This document shows, in pieces, positions 1 to 13,107 of a stretch of DNA of 64,000 nucleotides. Under the pieces are notes generated by a model that worked only from the letters and a program-made list of their open reading frames with translations, made no database searches and was not told the DNA's origin. The position numbers and the translations under genes are program-made. Every line of letters begins with the position of its first letter. The stretch's first letter is position 1. Source of the DNA: Larimichthys crocea (taxonomy: Eukaryota > Chordata > Actinopteri > Sciaenidae); NCBI RefSeq assembly GCF_000972845.2, contig NC_040021.1, positions 9,715,291 through 9,779,290 of the forward strand, in the 5' to 3' direction.

Positions 1-1185
1 GACAGTAGTAATGGTGTTGGTAGTGGCAGCAATTACATAATATGCATCAGTGCGTGAATGGTTGAATTTGATGTAATGAATAATGCATGCGTTATGTGTA
101 TTTGTACAATTGTGTGTGAGTGTGCATTTCTTGAGCCGATGTGACCCCCGCACCACCACCACCACTCCACCCTCCAGCTTTTGTATGTGCATGTTTAGAT
201 GTCTCCAGCCATTTGTTCTCCCCTGGGTCCTGGCTTGTTTACCCCACGGCCCAAATGTGACATGGCTACCATAACAGGCATTCTATCAAGTGTGCCTCGA
301 TGGCTCTCCCACACGCCACTGAGCAGTTATCAGCTCTGTGCTGCTCCTGACTTAAAGTATTAAATCGAGTTTACACAGGCTGTGGCCAACTGGAGCAAAA
401 ATCTCTCATGTAGCCCACAGTCCGTATGGCTTATTTTATTTTTATGTATTTATTCAGATTGCGAATACAGGAATGTATTCATTATACCCACGAAGATATC
501 TTTAGGTGACAATCTCCTATTGATTAAAAGGAATAATCTCCATAAAGAGATGCATGTAAGCAAACACTTCATTAATATGCATGCATCATACAAGATTTAG
601 GTGTAATTGCTTTAGTATAAGTTGGAGATGAAATGTACTATCATAGAGTTCATCCACAGGCATACAAACTAATATTCATTGTTTAACATTGTCCATTGTC
701 ACGTGGTTGGGACACTTCATGGATCACTCAACACATTCTCCTTTCCTCACTGTTTACAACCAGCGTCCCACACACACAGCACTGTTTATGCTGAGTTCCG
801 GGAATAGCGGAGGGGCAGGGGACAGAAGTCAGACAGGCATCTTTGAGACTGACTGCATGTTTCCTACTGCCACCTGGGTCCTCCACTACTGAGACACATG
901 CTGCACTTGCAATAATTCTTACCTTTTCAGAAAAGCAAGACAGTGCCTGTCCTGAGAAAGTGTGGGTTTATGGAAAAAAATGCCTATGGTTGAGGAATTG
1001 AAGCAAAAGTCTGAATAAAAGAATGAACATAGCAAAATGCTACCTCAGAAAGACAAAAAAATGTATATGAAAAAAAAAAAACGTGAACAAGCAAAGAGCA
1101 GTATTGCACCATAACCTCTGAGTTCCAAAATCATCTTTTCCACCCCAGTCTCTGTTCAGTGAAACGCTTCACATGACCATGCAGA

Positions 1186-1186
<1 letters not shown>
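1..1186. other. Intergenic, no gene seen
   Basis: Mixed-composition vertebrate-type DNA. Open frames are under 75 codons, with no recognisable domain, codon bias or splice-site context. I see no RNA gene or repeat beyond short A runs near 1070. Confidence 0.6.

Positions 1187-1225
<39 letters not shown>
1187..1225. repeat. (CA)n microsatellite
   Basis: Uninterrupted AC dinucleotide tract of about 19 units, flanked by GCAGAG on the left and GAGGAAGG on the right. A short open frame reading through it on the minus strand is a repeat artefact (poly Val-Cys). Confidence 0.97.
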
Positions 1226-1228
<3 letters not shown>

Positions 1229-3597
1229 GAAGGCAGCTGAGCCTCTTTGAGCACCAACAGCTGTAATGGTGTGATAAGGTAGCAGAAACCCAAGGCTGGG
1301 GTTTATTTTTTTAGGCATGGTCAGAATCCCAGTGCGGCAGTGGTTTTTAGCACCACAATGGTACATGGCTTCAGAGAAACCCGTGTTTATAATTCCTCAG
1401 ACCATTTCATGGCCCCGAAATGAAGACCAATGACACAAGCTGCAATCTCCCGTATAGCTGCTTTATCACAGGACATCTGGATAAGAGAGGAAGACAGAGA
1501 GAGATGGAGAGAAAGAGGAAGGGAGAATATTTTCTGGCAAAATGTCCCCACTGCAGACCACCTTCTATTTCCACCATGGTGACAGTGATCTATGTCTCCT
1601 GGTGAGCAATACCGTTTTTTTTTCTCCTCCATGTTCTTTAATAGAGAACACATCTCTACCTCTAGTGTCAGTTTAAGGAATGAAGAAGAGACCCCCCCCC
1701 AGTAGTGCTTTATCAAGGACATTCAGCTGGGAATTCAGTAGATCATCTTTCATTCAGTCCAAGTCTGTTATTACAGGATTCAAAAGAGAAAATGTAGACT
1801 TGAGGTTTCCAGGACAGTTTAATAACACATGTTCTATGCATGACATGCATGATAACATACTGTACCAATTATATACATGATTGTGGTCCAGCTAGTCCCA
1901 ACCATACATCAGATCCAGATTTGAAACATGTTACCACAGTCCACTAAAAGTTATAGCAATGAAACATATTCAGTTTTATAAAGACAGTTTCTTGATGCAT
2001 GTCATACTGACTTGAATGAGGAATATATTATAATATATTCAGTAGCCTAGTGATATGTGGTATGTCATTATGTTGTACGTCGTAAATGAGAACTTTAAAA
2101 TTGAATTGAATTGAATGTGAAATTTACTATTTTTACTCTACGCACATAAAAACCAACTGACTGGACATAAAAAGGATTGAATCTGTGAGGATCACTGGGA
2201 TTTTTGTTTTATTCCTGCAACCTTTCAAGGCTGTTACTCTCCATTAAATTATGACTTTGATGTCCCTTTTTTTTGAAGTCATCATTCAGATGCAGATGAA
2301 ACACCTGCAAGTCTGTGGGATGATCAAAAGTGTCAGTTTATTCTGAAACATAAAAATGATGGGTAATACTTTGTAGTGGTGCTCGGAGTGCTGCGTGCAA
2401 CCAACATCTGACATTTTGAAAACTCGTGTCTGTTAATTCACCAGCGTGTTAAAAATGAATTCCAGTAATCTGCTCTTTACCGCAAATCATATATTTCACT
2501 CTTCGGGGTAAATTCATTGTCACTTCGCTTTGCTGAATAGTTGATTTCATCAGTTTGGTTTTGTAATAGCTGTTCTGGAGGCGAGACGCTCTCTATTCAG
2601 CAGAGCTTACAGGTGTCTCCAAATCACTCACGCATTGGAATATTGTTCATATATTAATGATTAAGCATCAACCCACTCAGCCTCTGTTCTTTTCATATTT
2701 GCAGGCCTGCGTTACGTGTCAGGATATCTATAATTACACAAAAAATTCACCAGATGCATACATTTATACCCACCTACTGACTCCCACACACACAGACACA
2801 CAAAACACTGTACATCCTGACATATTTCAGCCCTTCCTGTCTCTATCTCGGGCCTTAATGTTTCTCCAATTACCGGCAATTACCGCTCTCGCCACTGGTG
2901 GATAGCAAAAAGATTAACACCGAAATATCAAAGCCATTGGGCCGCTTATTGAATGTAACACTCTTCTGTCCCAGCATGCTGTTCCTGTATTGATTTTCAA
3001 AAGGCGACGCTGCTGATCCATGAAGGCAACATGGTGGCATATATTAGAGCCATTTGAGCCAATTAGAGTGATGTATGTCTCGGCAGCCGACGGTGGCGTA
3101 CTCGACGACACACTCGGATGGAGACGCGCTCCGTCATTTTTCAGAGTAATTAGAAAAACATCACATGCCATGACAGGCGGCGGCGGTGGCGGGGTGAGTG
3201 TGTAACCCCTGGCACACTGCGATAGTGCCACAGAAGTACAGAACAGACACACAAACACCAGGAGGAAGAGACGACAAATAGCAAACCTTATTTAATGTTG
3301 ATTTATGGTACATATTTCGCCTTAATACCTCACATCATCTATCTTAATTTAAAGCGGGTAGACGTCTTATTTACAAGTCAAATTGCAGATTATTTAGCTG
3401 GCAGTATTTCGGGGTAGGAACACCTCCACCTCCACCGAGGTAGAGCACCAACCTTTACATCACAGCTGTAGGGGGCACTCTGGGCCAACTGGGTCACTTG
3501 TAGGTGCGTTGGAGTTACAGCACCGACTGAAAAGAGCTTAACTCGGGCAGCCAAGCTTGGTGAGCTTATTTCAGAGAGGATGAAGATGGGTGAGAGT
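1226..3597. other. Intergenic; possible conserved non-coding block at 2.86-3.2 kb
   Basis: No protein-coding exon is supported. The stretch around 2860-3200 is low in simple repeats, contains two closely spaced CAATTACCG words near 2870-2885, and has more CpG than its surroundings (CGACG, GGCGGCGG). That is the texture expected of a conserved regulatory element, but the sequence alone cannot show conservation. A (GGC/GGT)n-like run sits near 3176-3192. Confidence 0.4.
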
Positions 3598-3626
3598 TGT
3601 GTGTTTGTGTGTGTGTTTGTGTGTGT
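3598..3626. repeat. Imperfect (GT)n tract
   Basis: GT repeats interrupted by GTTT at three places. It is the first of three TG-type tracts within 800 bp. Confidence 0.85.
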
Positions 3627-3736
3627 TTTGCACGCACATCCTATTTTTCTCTTCAGTGCTCCGGTGGACATGATCATTCGTGCCCACTTAAATCCCCCCC
3701 TACAGAGTCACACACAGATAAACAGCAAGCTGGCGC

Positions 3737-3800
3737 TGTGTGTGTGTGTGTGTGTGTGTGTGTGCATGTGTGTGTGTGTGTGTGCATGTGCGTGCAGTGT
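3737..3800. repeat. Interrupted (TG)n microsatellite
   Basis: TG dinucleotide tract of roughly 30 units with GCATG and GCATGTGCGTGC interruptions. The open frames on either strand are Val-Cys or His-Thr repeats and are not genes. Confidence 0.95.
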
Positions 3801-4346
3801 ACAAAACTGAGGACCATATGTGTCCTGTGTCTCCAAACTTCAGCGCTTGGCTGAGGTACTGTGGAGTAAGATGCAACACAAGCCACCTCCCGTCCAAGTA
3901 GACAGCACCTACTCTGTGTTTTCAAGGTTAAGACCAAAGTGAACACACACTTCATGCATGGCTGACATGAAAGGTACAGTAAGGGTGTGTGTTTAATGCA
4001 AACACATGCAGGGTTGAGTGTATGTGCACAGCAGTGTCTCTGCTGGATGAAGTGACAACAGAGGGATCAAGAAAAGCCAAAGAGGGCTGGTTATCCCCGG
4101 TCAGGGGGGAGAAGCTAGGTCTCCGTCCAACTCTCATCTCACAGTCGTACATGAGCTGATGGAGGGAGTGGGGGAGGAGGAGGAAGAGGAGTGGGGACAG
4201 TCACTGTCTGCACTGTCAGTCTGCCTGCAATGATTCATCAATGGCTCCATTCCAAAATCCTATCATTTCAGCTTGGATAGAGTAAAACACTATTGTGTAT
4301 GTGTTATAAAAATTAGGATTATACTGGGGTGCAGATGTTTTACCTC

Positions 4347-4353
<7 letters not shown>

Positions 4354-4388
<35 letters not shown>
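4354..4388. repeat. (TG)n microsatellite after a short AT tract
   Basis: About 17 perfect TG units preceded by CATATATA. It is a compound AT/GT microsatellite. Confidence 0.96.
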
Positions 4389-4390
<2 letters not shown>

Positions 4391-6299
4391 TGTTTTTTGC
4401 ATGTCTCATCCATGGTTGTCCACTTCCCTCATTTGTCCTGTGTTTTACTGAGGCTGGCAGGGAGAGATACAGTAGTTATAACAATAGTACAAGGACAAGA
4501 GAGACAGGTTATGGAAGTATCATTTGAATAAGAAACATAATGCTCATTACTGAGCAGAAAACCAAAAAAGGACGTCATGATACTAACTGTATCAGTGGTG
4601 AGGTGCCCGAGATTTAGAAAAAAAAAGTATAAGAACCAAATGTTAGAGCTCCTCAGGGAGCCTTTTCTCTGTAACCCCTTTTTGTGTGTTGCACTGTTAA
4701 ACGCTCCTTCTTGTACGAGAATACTAAATTCAACTTAAACTTTGATTCCAGCTTCCCACCAACAACTACAGCCGAATGTTTTTTTAATACATGACTAAGC
4801 CAGAAGTAGTTCTAAAAAAACTGTAAAACTTTGCCGAATAGGATATGCCGTGTGTGCCTGTGTGCGATAAATAATGAAGATGGGGACAGAGTGATATAGA
4901 CACAGAGACTGACACACACACACAAACACAGTGGAACAGAAGCAGGCTCCCGGGATGATGGGGCGTCTCTGTGTTTTCTCTGGATGACAAATTAAATCAG
5001 AGCGGTGTCCTCTGCTCTAATAGAGTAGCTCTGTCCTGTTTTTATCTATTTACCACTGTACTGTACTATCTGCTTCTGTTCAGCTGTCTGCAGAGATTAG
5101 GGCTACTTAAGCACTGTCCTGTGCTGGTTTATATCATATTGCCTGGTATTAAAAGCCCCATATTACAGGACATGGCTGATCCCATGACGACTCCAAAATG
5201 AACAAGTTTATTATGCAAATCAGTGTTCTGTCTGTTTTTATCTAAAGCTTGATACATAGAACTGTATTTTCATTTCTTCTTTTCAATACTAGTATCTGTG
5301 TGGCCCACCTCAGTACATAAACGTGAATATTGTTATTACACGAGTCGGCTGCAATGAAAGTCCAGAATCTCATGTTAATGGTGACTCAACTAGCTCACTC
5401 TTTGACATTATCTGTGCTTTGGTTTCACTGTAGACTTGCTGTTTCTGTAAAGTTACTGTGTACGCCACAGATTGGGTGACTCTCTTCCCTCTGAGTTGAA
5501 CAGCAAAATAGACAGCACTCAATTCTCACCTAATGTAGGGTTGCAGAAATTAGCTCAGTGTGAGAGAAAATGGCTTACATGGCTTGGAGTGTCTCCCAAC
5601 ATAGAAAAATAATGCTAGCCTAACGTTCACCCACAATTCAATGCAAGAGAGCAACGTTGCAACATAATGATCTAACTTTATTGTCTAACTGAGGCCAGAG
5701 AGTCAATAATCAATAATGTTTGCATAGGCTATAATTTTGTGCAGGCTCCAGATTATGTGCTGTCATCACATCGATCCAGAATTTCCACATCTGAATTGCA
5801 ATGCTTCTTACAATTGACGAATTTCCACACACTCGCAAAGGTTTTAAATGTCCTATTTGTATTTTCAGAGACAATTTGGAGGCTTTTGTTTGTGGCACTG
5901 TTGATGTAATGAAATGATATGCTATTACACTGTGTATACCGTGTTAAATATTTTCACGCTATACATATCAAATGCAGGGTGACTTCTACATGTCCATGTT
6001 TTAATGATTTTCTGCCACACTAATATGCTTTACCCAGTGTAAGATGTAGTTAAAGATCCATGTAAAGTCCAGTGTCCGCAATCATTTTTTTTGACACTCT
6101 GGTGCTTGAAGCAAGTTACATAAAATTAATTGTGAATAAAATGTAGAACAGGTCAGGACTTAAATGTGTTCATACACAGACCCATATACCACTTCCTTGA
6201 AGGTAAGTAAACTGAACCATCCACTTGGGTCCTCACTGTCTTACTCCATCTTTCTCTGGGCTCTTCTTAATCTAGATAGATCCTGTTTCTCTTAAAACA
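4389..6299. other. Intergenic, no gene seen
   Basis: AT-leaning DNA without a supported exon. There is a short CA tract near 4913-4929. Nothing else stands out. Confidence 0.5.
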
Positions 6300-6379
6300 G
6301 AACACCAAAGGGGGTTTTAATCATTGGTAATTGAAGACCCTGCTGAGAGTAAATGAGCCTTAATCTGACAGCTGAGTGC
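6300..6379 (+). repeat. Copy A of a two-copy element flanking samd5
   Basis: The stretch starting GAACACCAAAGG recurs at 58,425-58,511 in the same orientation. Over the 58-bp core (6300-6357) the two copies differ by one substitution, a 1-nt indel in a G run and a 5-nt insertion in the distant copy. Similarity then fades over about 20 bp around a shared AAT(C/G)TGACA and a GCTG word. Neighbouring DNA on both sides is not alike. I see no terminal inverted repeats, poly-A tail or target duplication. It could be a mobile-element fragment or a duplicated conserved non-coding element. Confidence 0.85.
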
Positions 6380-9300
6380 GTACCATTAGCACCGGGGGCT
6401 TAGGCATTTGGATGGCACATTTAGTGCGATGCAGATAGAAGCAGGATTTATAGAAGTGTCGGTAGCTTTGCTGCCATGTTGAAGAGAGTCATTCCACATC
6501 TAAGTTGGACATATCCCCTGTGGTACCTTTAGCACATATTAAACCTATTTTAAATAAGCTTGTGGGTTAGTGCTTTGGATTTGTTTTTGTGCAACTCTGT
6601 CCTCAAATATGCCACTGAAAATGGCCATATTTTTGCTCTGTGGAAGTATTTTCATCAGTCCTGATTTAACCCAATTTCATTCATTGCTGATCATATCAAA
6701 CTGAAATTAGATCCTAGTTGCTTTACTCTCTCACTCCCTCAGAAATTTCACTTTTATTCAGACAATACATTTTCAATTCAGTTTGTGCCTTATCGTCCTT
6801 TTTTGGTATGCACCATCTGAGGTGAAAACCTTCTGACTTACATCCCATGTGACTGATAAGCCCAGAATGTATATTTCTCTCCTCAGATGAGCCTTCGCCG
6901 CAGTCAGCCTGTGCAGGAACACGACTGGGGAAAAGACAAATCTAAAGATAGAGGGCAAGCATGAATTAAAAGATAAGAGAGAGTTTTTCAAACAATGTTT
7001 ATTTCATTTCCTTACGTTTTTGAAAAGGTCGTTATAAATAAAAGCCTGTCATCTCTGGAAATACGGCTGTATGAACAAATTCAAAAATAATGTCCTTTTA
7101 CAAATAAAAAGCCTGTGTCTTTAGAAATGTGTTGACTAATGGAAAGACCGCTGGAAATATGGACAGCCTTGCTCGCTATGTAACCACAGTAACCAATCAA
7201 TATTCAATACTCACATCATAATTAATTTTAACACCTTTAGGTTGGCTTTACTACAAGGCTCGAGTGGGAATAAGTCTGGCAACATCATGTGTGTGTGTGT
7301 GTGTGGATGCATGCAAGGCGATTTGTCTGTTCTCCTCCAACATTAGGAAGTGTTTGAGTGTCTCTGCACCTTCCACATGACTGCCCCGTGTTAGACTAAA
7401 AGCCTTACAGCCAAAAATGGTCATCTTCACTGTTTCCTAACAACACTTCCACTTGAAATGCTAAAAGCAGCACTCGGAACTGTGAGGTTAACGGGAGCTG
7501 CTGGGAAGATCTAGACTGAGAAAACAGAGGGCAAGCTGTAGAAGACGAGTGAAGCTACATGCATTAGAGATATTACTTGTACAGTGTAAAGGGCATTGAC
7601 AAGCAGTGGAAATAAATCTGCATAAACACACTAATCTCCAGCATCCTTTCAATCACATTATACCAGTACATGAGTACAAATGGATAAGTATTTCTAAGAA
7701 ACAGTGGCGCATGTGTTCAGCATCTCCAGTCAAGGGGAATCAACTGGTGAACTGATCAGATAAAGGTGGATTTCTTGAACCTGGAGGTGACATTGTCAGG
7801 GTCTCCATGGAGATTCAGCCTCTTCCCAATATGAGAGGGAGGGGGGAAACAACAATCTGTTTATACTTGCAGGCAACCACAACCAAAATGATGTTTTCTG
7901 CAGATAAAGCAAAGCTTAAATAGATAGAGGAGGCGTCTATACTGTAGATAGAATGAGCTCATGCAGTCTTCACATTAGTTTTGCATCCTGGTGTTAACCT
8001 CCTCTTATCTGACTGGGTGAGATTTCCTCAGAATGAAACGTAGAGCAGGTCCCAACACACTTCAGTTGTTTTGTTAAAACGCAGAAAAAAAAAACGAGCT
8101 GTGTGGTTTTTCTGTTTTTCTTTTCCTCATCAAAGCCTAACTGCGGTGGGAGCAGTAAAACCATAATGAGCAACAGCATATTGCAAATTACCAGAGAGTG
8201 TATGTAACTGCAGGCACCGTTCTTTGTGAAGGAAAAAGGAAACAGTGAAAGATGCAAGGAAACGCTGCTTTCACTAATCCTTGTGATTAACAACAATGAT
8301 GCCTTTGTGTATGTACACAGCATTTGTTGCGTCTGTGTGTGTGTGTGGGTGCATGTGTTTATCTATGCACCTCTTCACTGTACCATGTGATGATGCATGT
8401 GCATGATTCCTATGACGAACGGCGATAACGACTCGGCTGCTGCTGCAGAGAACGTGGCGAACAAAACAAATGTTGATGGCTTTGTCGTTTTTGTTAACAT
8501 TAATCTGTCTCTATCATTTATTCTGCGCAACATGCCCTCCGCCTCAACAGGAAACTCAATACTTTAAAATAACAAATGAAACGAAAGAAATCCAGTTGCC
8601 CAATCAGTCTTTTGTATGTGATGTGTTTTTCTCTAGGGAGGTTCCATCCTATGAAATATGGCTAAATAAAAACATTTGTATCATTCACTTCTTTTTTCTC
8701 TATTTGTTCCCCATTTTTCAGCGTCCTGTTTGTCTGTTGCAGTTTAGAACTTGCAGTCCCTCCCCTCGATATTGGTCGCATTAACTTTTTTAAATGCGAA
8801 TTTGAATCGTGAACTTTACAGAAACACTTTTACAGGGCACAACTTAGATCCTTGATTCACCCCTCTGGCTTTTCTCGCTCTCTTGTTGTGACCTCTGTGG
8901 CTACTAATGTCGGAGGTTGTGACTAGGCACTGGATTAGCAGCTTCTCAACCGCCTCGGATACAGATTGGGATTGACTTAGTACCCTGACCCATCCTCTTA
9001 CTGCTAATTGGTTAACCCTCTAATCCAGCTGGCGGTCAGCAATAACACTCTCCAAAGGCTGCTTGGCTGGAGCTCAGCCTGCTGTGCCAGGAAACTGCTG
9101 CCAAACACTGTCAGTCCTCCCACACAAACGTGTCAACCAAGTATGTGCGTATTCTCACCACTTGTTGTTAATGAACTGTTGTAAACAGTAGACTTATATT
9201 ACAGCGCTCGTCAGATTGGGTGAGCAGTGGATGCTTGGAGCCTGTCTAATGATTTTCATCTTTTGTAATGAAATCACTTTCTAAGATCAGTCTGCTTGAA

Positions 9301-10876
9301 TGTTACAGCCCTGTGATCCATGTACTTTTTCCTCTGGAATATAAAAAAGTGATGAAGACATGATACTATGAGTTGTAGTAGCCACTATGGCCAAATAGCA
9401 CTCCTTGAGGGGGAAAAAAAAGGAAATATCTCTGGCCACATGATGAATAAACTAGCCACTAGATAGTCTATCCACCAAAAATACCAGCAAAATAACAATG
9501 ATCATACAGATTACATTAGGGAATTTAACAGTCAGTCCACAACATCTCTTTCTGCCAAGGTCTGCATATGTTTTTATGTGTAATCCTTATTTAACACAAA
9601 AGATCGAACACTGCCTGCTTTCATAGACGGATATGATTAAACCAGCAAGAGGCAGAATACTATTCTCACACCTACGCACAGAATGCACTTCAAGACGGCA
9701 ACCAAGACGAGCAATTAACAAACAACCTGACAGCTTCTTCAGGCAGATGTCTCTCTCTGCAGGGCTTGGCATGCTCTGGCTTTCAATGACACTCGAAGGA
9801 AGTTGATCTGAAAAAATGGGCATGAATTACAAAAACAACTTTCCATAAGCTGTGAAATGTATATTTGAATGTATATTTGAAGTAGGTAGAAGTTAGTAGT
9901 AGGACATCTTCATAAAATCATTCTTAATCTTTTAGGTTCAGTTCATCATAAATAGGTTAAGTGGATTTAAACATTTAAAGCTTCAGAGTAAAAAGCTAAA
10001 TATAATGAAATAACCATAATTTGAGTAAGGAGGAGGAATAGTAGCTCAACAGAAAATGTCAAGATTTGATTTGACCTTTTGATATTAGGTATGGCAATGA
10101 CAGTTACATTAGAATCGAAATAGATAAAGTCAAAATTGGTTTACACGCAGACACACAGATCTCTGATGCTGAATTGATTAGCTTGATTAGATAATAGAGG
10201 TGAAGCGGTGGCCATCTTTAGAGCCAAACCACCCACAGTCAGAAAGCACCCAGGACAGGTAATCTGAATGAAGATAAACCAGTGTCTCTGAGATCTTAAT
10301 TACTTGATACGTAATCTCATCGCCACCCACAGTCTGCCAGTCAGTTCAGTTTAAACTTAACAGCATTACGCGCAAAGAGAACAAGATGCCATATGTTCAG
10401 GTTGGAGCTGTCAGCTCAGATAGAGGAGATTTTAGCCGCCTAGAGCGCTCTTTTCTCTCCATTTGTGTCAGGTATTTCCCCCCGGTGGCAAACTGGAACA
10501 AATGTTAAAGTTAATTGATCCAGCTAATGAAACGGCTGTGGCCAAGACTGAGGTCATACACACACACACATACACACATCACAGGAATTACAGATGTGCT
10601 TATACAACAAGGCAGGGATTGATGGCTGAATAAGACAGGGATAAATGACTGTTCAAGGACTAATTAATTGATCTAATGAATTGTGCTGCATGGCTGTGTG
10701 CGTATGTGTGTTTTCATGCACATTTGGATGTCAGCCACCAGGCCTAAATGTAGGTATGATGGCTGATGGGATGGATTAGTCAGAGGGGAAGTTACAGTAA
10801 GTGGCTCCTTAATGGGCAGCTGTGGCCTCATCTGTCAACTCTGGACAGAACCCTTAACTAAGGCACCAGGCAGTGT

Positions 10877-10878
<2 letters not shown>
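6380..10878. other. Intergenic, no gene seen
   Basis: No supported exon or RNA gene. It contains a short TG tract near 7288-7305, the 12-bp palindrome TCTCCATGGAGA near 7802, a TG tract near 8335, a 12-bp tandem doublet of the unit ATGTATATTTGA near 9857-9880, and a short CA tract near 10,558. The interval 10,630-10,690 is rich in TAATTAATT-type homeodomain core words. Confidence 0.5.

Positions 10879-10943
<65 letters not shown>
10879..10943. repeat. (AC)n microsatellite, about 32 units
   Basis: Perfect AC dinucleotide tract of about 65 bp, one of the two longest CA arrays in the window. Confidence 0.98.
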
Positions 10944-10946
<3 letters not shown>

Positions 10947-12889
10947 GCCGGATAGTTTAATGCTGTGTGTAAAACCTTATCTTGTTGGTGACACACAATT
11001 AGACGATTAATTAAGTAGCCAATTAAGAATAATTCTCATGTCATTTATTTGGCAAGCATTTTCTTGTTCAAGCCTCTCAGCTGTGAATATTTATTGTTTT
11101 TCTCTGGTTTATGTCATCATAAATTGAGTATTTTGGGGTTTTGGACTGTTGGTCATGCAATTAAATCAATTGGACAACATCAGCTTGGGCTCTGGGAGAT
11201 GGTGATGGTCATTTTGCCTTTTTCTTTTACTATTTATCAGGTAGTTTTTATTAATAGTTTGGGGGGGGTTTTATGCTCTTGATTCTGTCAAAAACCACTA
11301 AATCATTAGACCTAAAGTGACACCATGTGTCAGAGCAAAGAGAAAATCCAGTGAGCAAAGTAGATGGCGAATTTATTTACTGACCCAAATGAAAGAGAGT
11401 CTAGTTTCAAGGCCATGTCTCTCAAACAGGTCTCACGTTGTGCATAGACGGCTGTTTTGAGAGGTCGGAAACACAACTGAGCCAATCAGAACTTTGGAGG
11501 TGGACTTTTTTTTTTTTGAGGATGAGGTTATTTGACGTCAACTTACAGGAATGACAACTTTTAAATCTTTAAATTTTGTTCCATCAACCTGAAAAACACA
11601 AACTGCACCCCAGCAGCTTCTGTATTGACAGAAAATGCCACTGCTGTGTCACGTATGACCATTGATTTTGATTGGCTAAGGAAATATTTAAACAGAAGCG
11701 CATGAGCACAGTGTGAATAAATAAAATAAAATGGCAGTTTAAGCCTGTTGTACCTACCTGACAAGAATGGAGAAGAACTTAGCATTGTAGATACTGTAGA
11801 CTAACCATTATGTGGACGGTGTGTGAATCAATAAAAGAAGCAGAAGAAGGGTTTAGAATTCCTCTGGGATTCCTCCTCAAGTCCAACAAGCTTGGATTTG
11901 GCAATCGAGACCTTGTTCCATTACAATATTGATCAGGAAATAATTATCCATTCATTGTTTGTTCCCTCTATTTTTCTGAAGCACCGGGTCCATCACGCTC
12001 TCTCTCTCACATTCTCTCTCTCATCTCACAAGCAATGCACGCAGTTGTAGCCATTAAATCCTTGCCCTTTTCAGAAACATACTAATCTCCATTTTTACAC
12101 ATTTCTGCACACAGCACAACAACCTCCTTCCTGCCATTCTCCATTTAGCTTCACTTGTACCAAACTGTGATGATTTTTTTTAGCTCCCTGCATACATTTG
12201 GGCACGCTGCTTGAAAACTCTGCAGTCTGCCATGCGTCATAATGGGATGGAATATTCCATTAGGAAGTCAAAGTGTTTTGTTTTTATGTTTCTTTTTCAT
12301 GCCCCTCTGTCTCTTTGTGTGCATGCATGTACACTGGAAGGTGGCAGTGAATTCAAATAAAACTGTGCTGATAAATGTGCTTCCTGCAGACCCCCCAAGG
12401 CTCATTAAAGTGCTACAGTGCCAGGAGAGCATTTGTCTCTGAGTGGTAAATACACAGCAGAGGCAGACGAGTGATGGCACAGCGACCTGTGTGGTCTCTG
12501 TCTCTGCTGTGGATGCAGTGCAAGAGGTGGGAGGTGTTTTTTTGCATGCTGTGTGTCTGTGTGTGTGTGTTGACGTTCTTGCACACACACATTCTCACTT
12601 TCTGATTTTCCCTACTGAATTAGGTGCTTTATTTGAATCCAAGGTCACACTGCTTCTGTTAAAATAGATTCAAATACCTGGAGCCCGGTCAATATCAGCT
12701 AGAATTAGAGGAATGCAGATTCCAGGGGGGTGAAATTGATTTCTGACTCCAGCCTATTCTGCATAGACACGGTTTAATGTGGTAAACATGGGTGCTGCCT
12801 CACTGAAGCACATGCTGTCTGTCACACACTTTCTAAAAGAAAACAGAATTTCTTTTTTCTGCTGTTGCATTGAAGCCGCATAACTCCAA
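10944..12889. other. Intergenic, no gene seen
   Basis: No supported exon. It holds a T run near 11,507-11,517, CT-rich DNA at about 11,998-12,030, and a short TG tract near 12,555-12,570. The open frames around 12,268-12,600 are low-complexity (His-Thr) or lack any recognisable domain. Confidence 0.5.
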
Positions 12890-13107
12890 TTTTTGTCTTC
12901 ATACAAATGAAACAAACAGGATATAATGTGGTAATTATTGAGCGTTAGTGGTGCTTATAGACCTTTTTACCTTTTGAACAGAACCAGGCTCATTTACCCG
13001 GCTTCTGGTGTCTATGCTAAGCTTACTGTCTCCTGGATGTAGCTACATATTTAATGGTCAGATAAAATCTAACCCTTGGTAAGAAAATGAATAAGAAGTA
13101 TAATAGT
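12890..13107 (+). mobile_element. Degenerate teleost interspersed repeat
   Basis: The order of words (AAACAAACAGGATATAA, TAATTATTGAGC, ACAGAACCAGGCT, TCTATGCTAAGCT, GTAGCTACATATTTA, AAGAAAATGAATAAG) follows an abundant teleost interspersed repeat I recall from many fish sequences. This copy is diverged and carries no coding capacity. The family name and exact ends need a repeat-library search. Confidence 0.6.
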
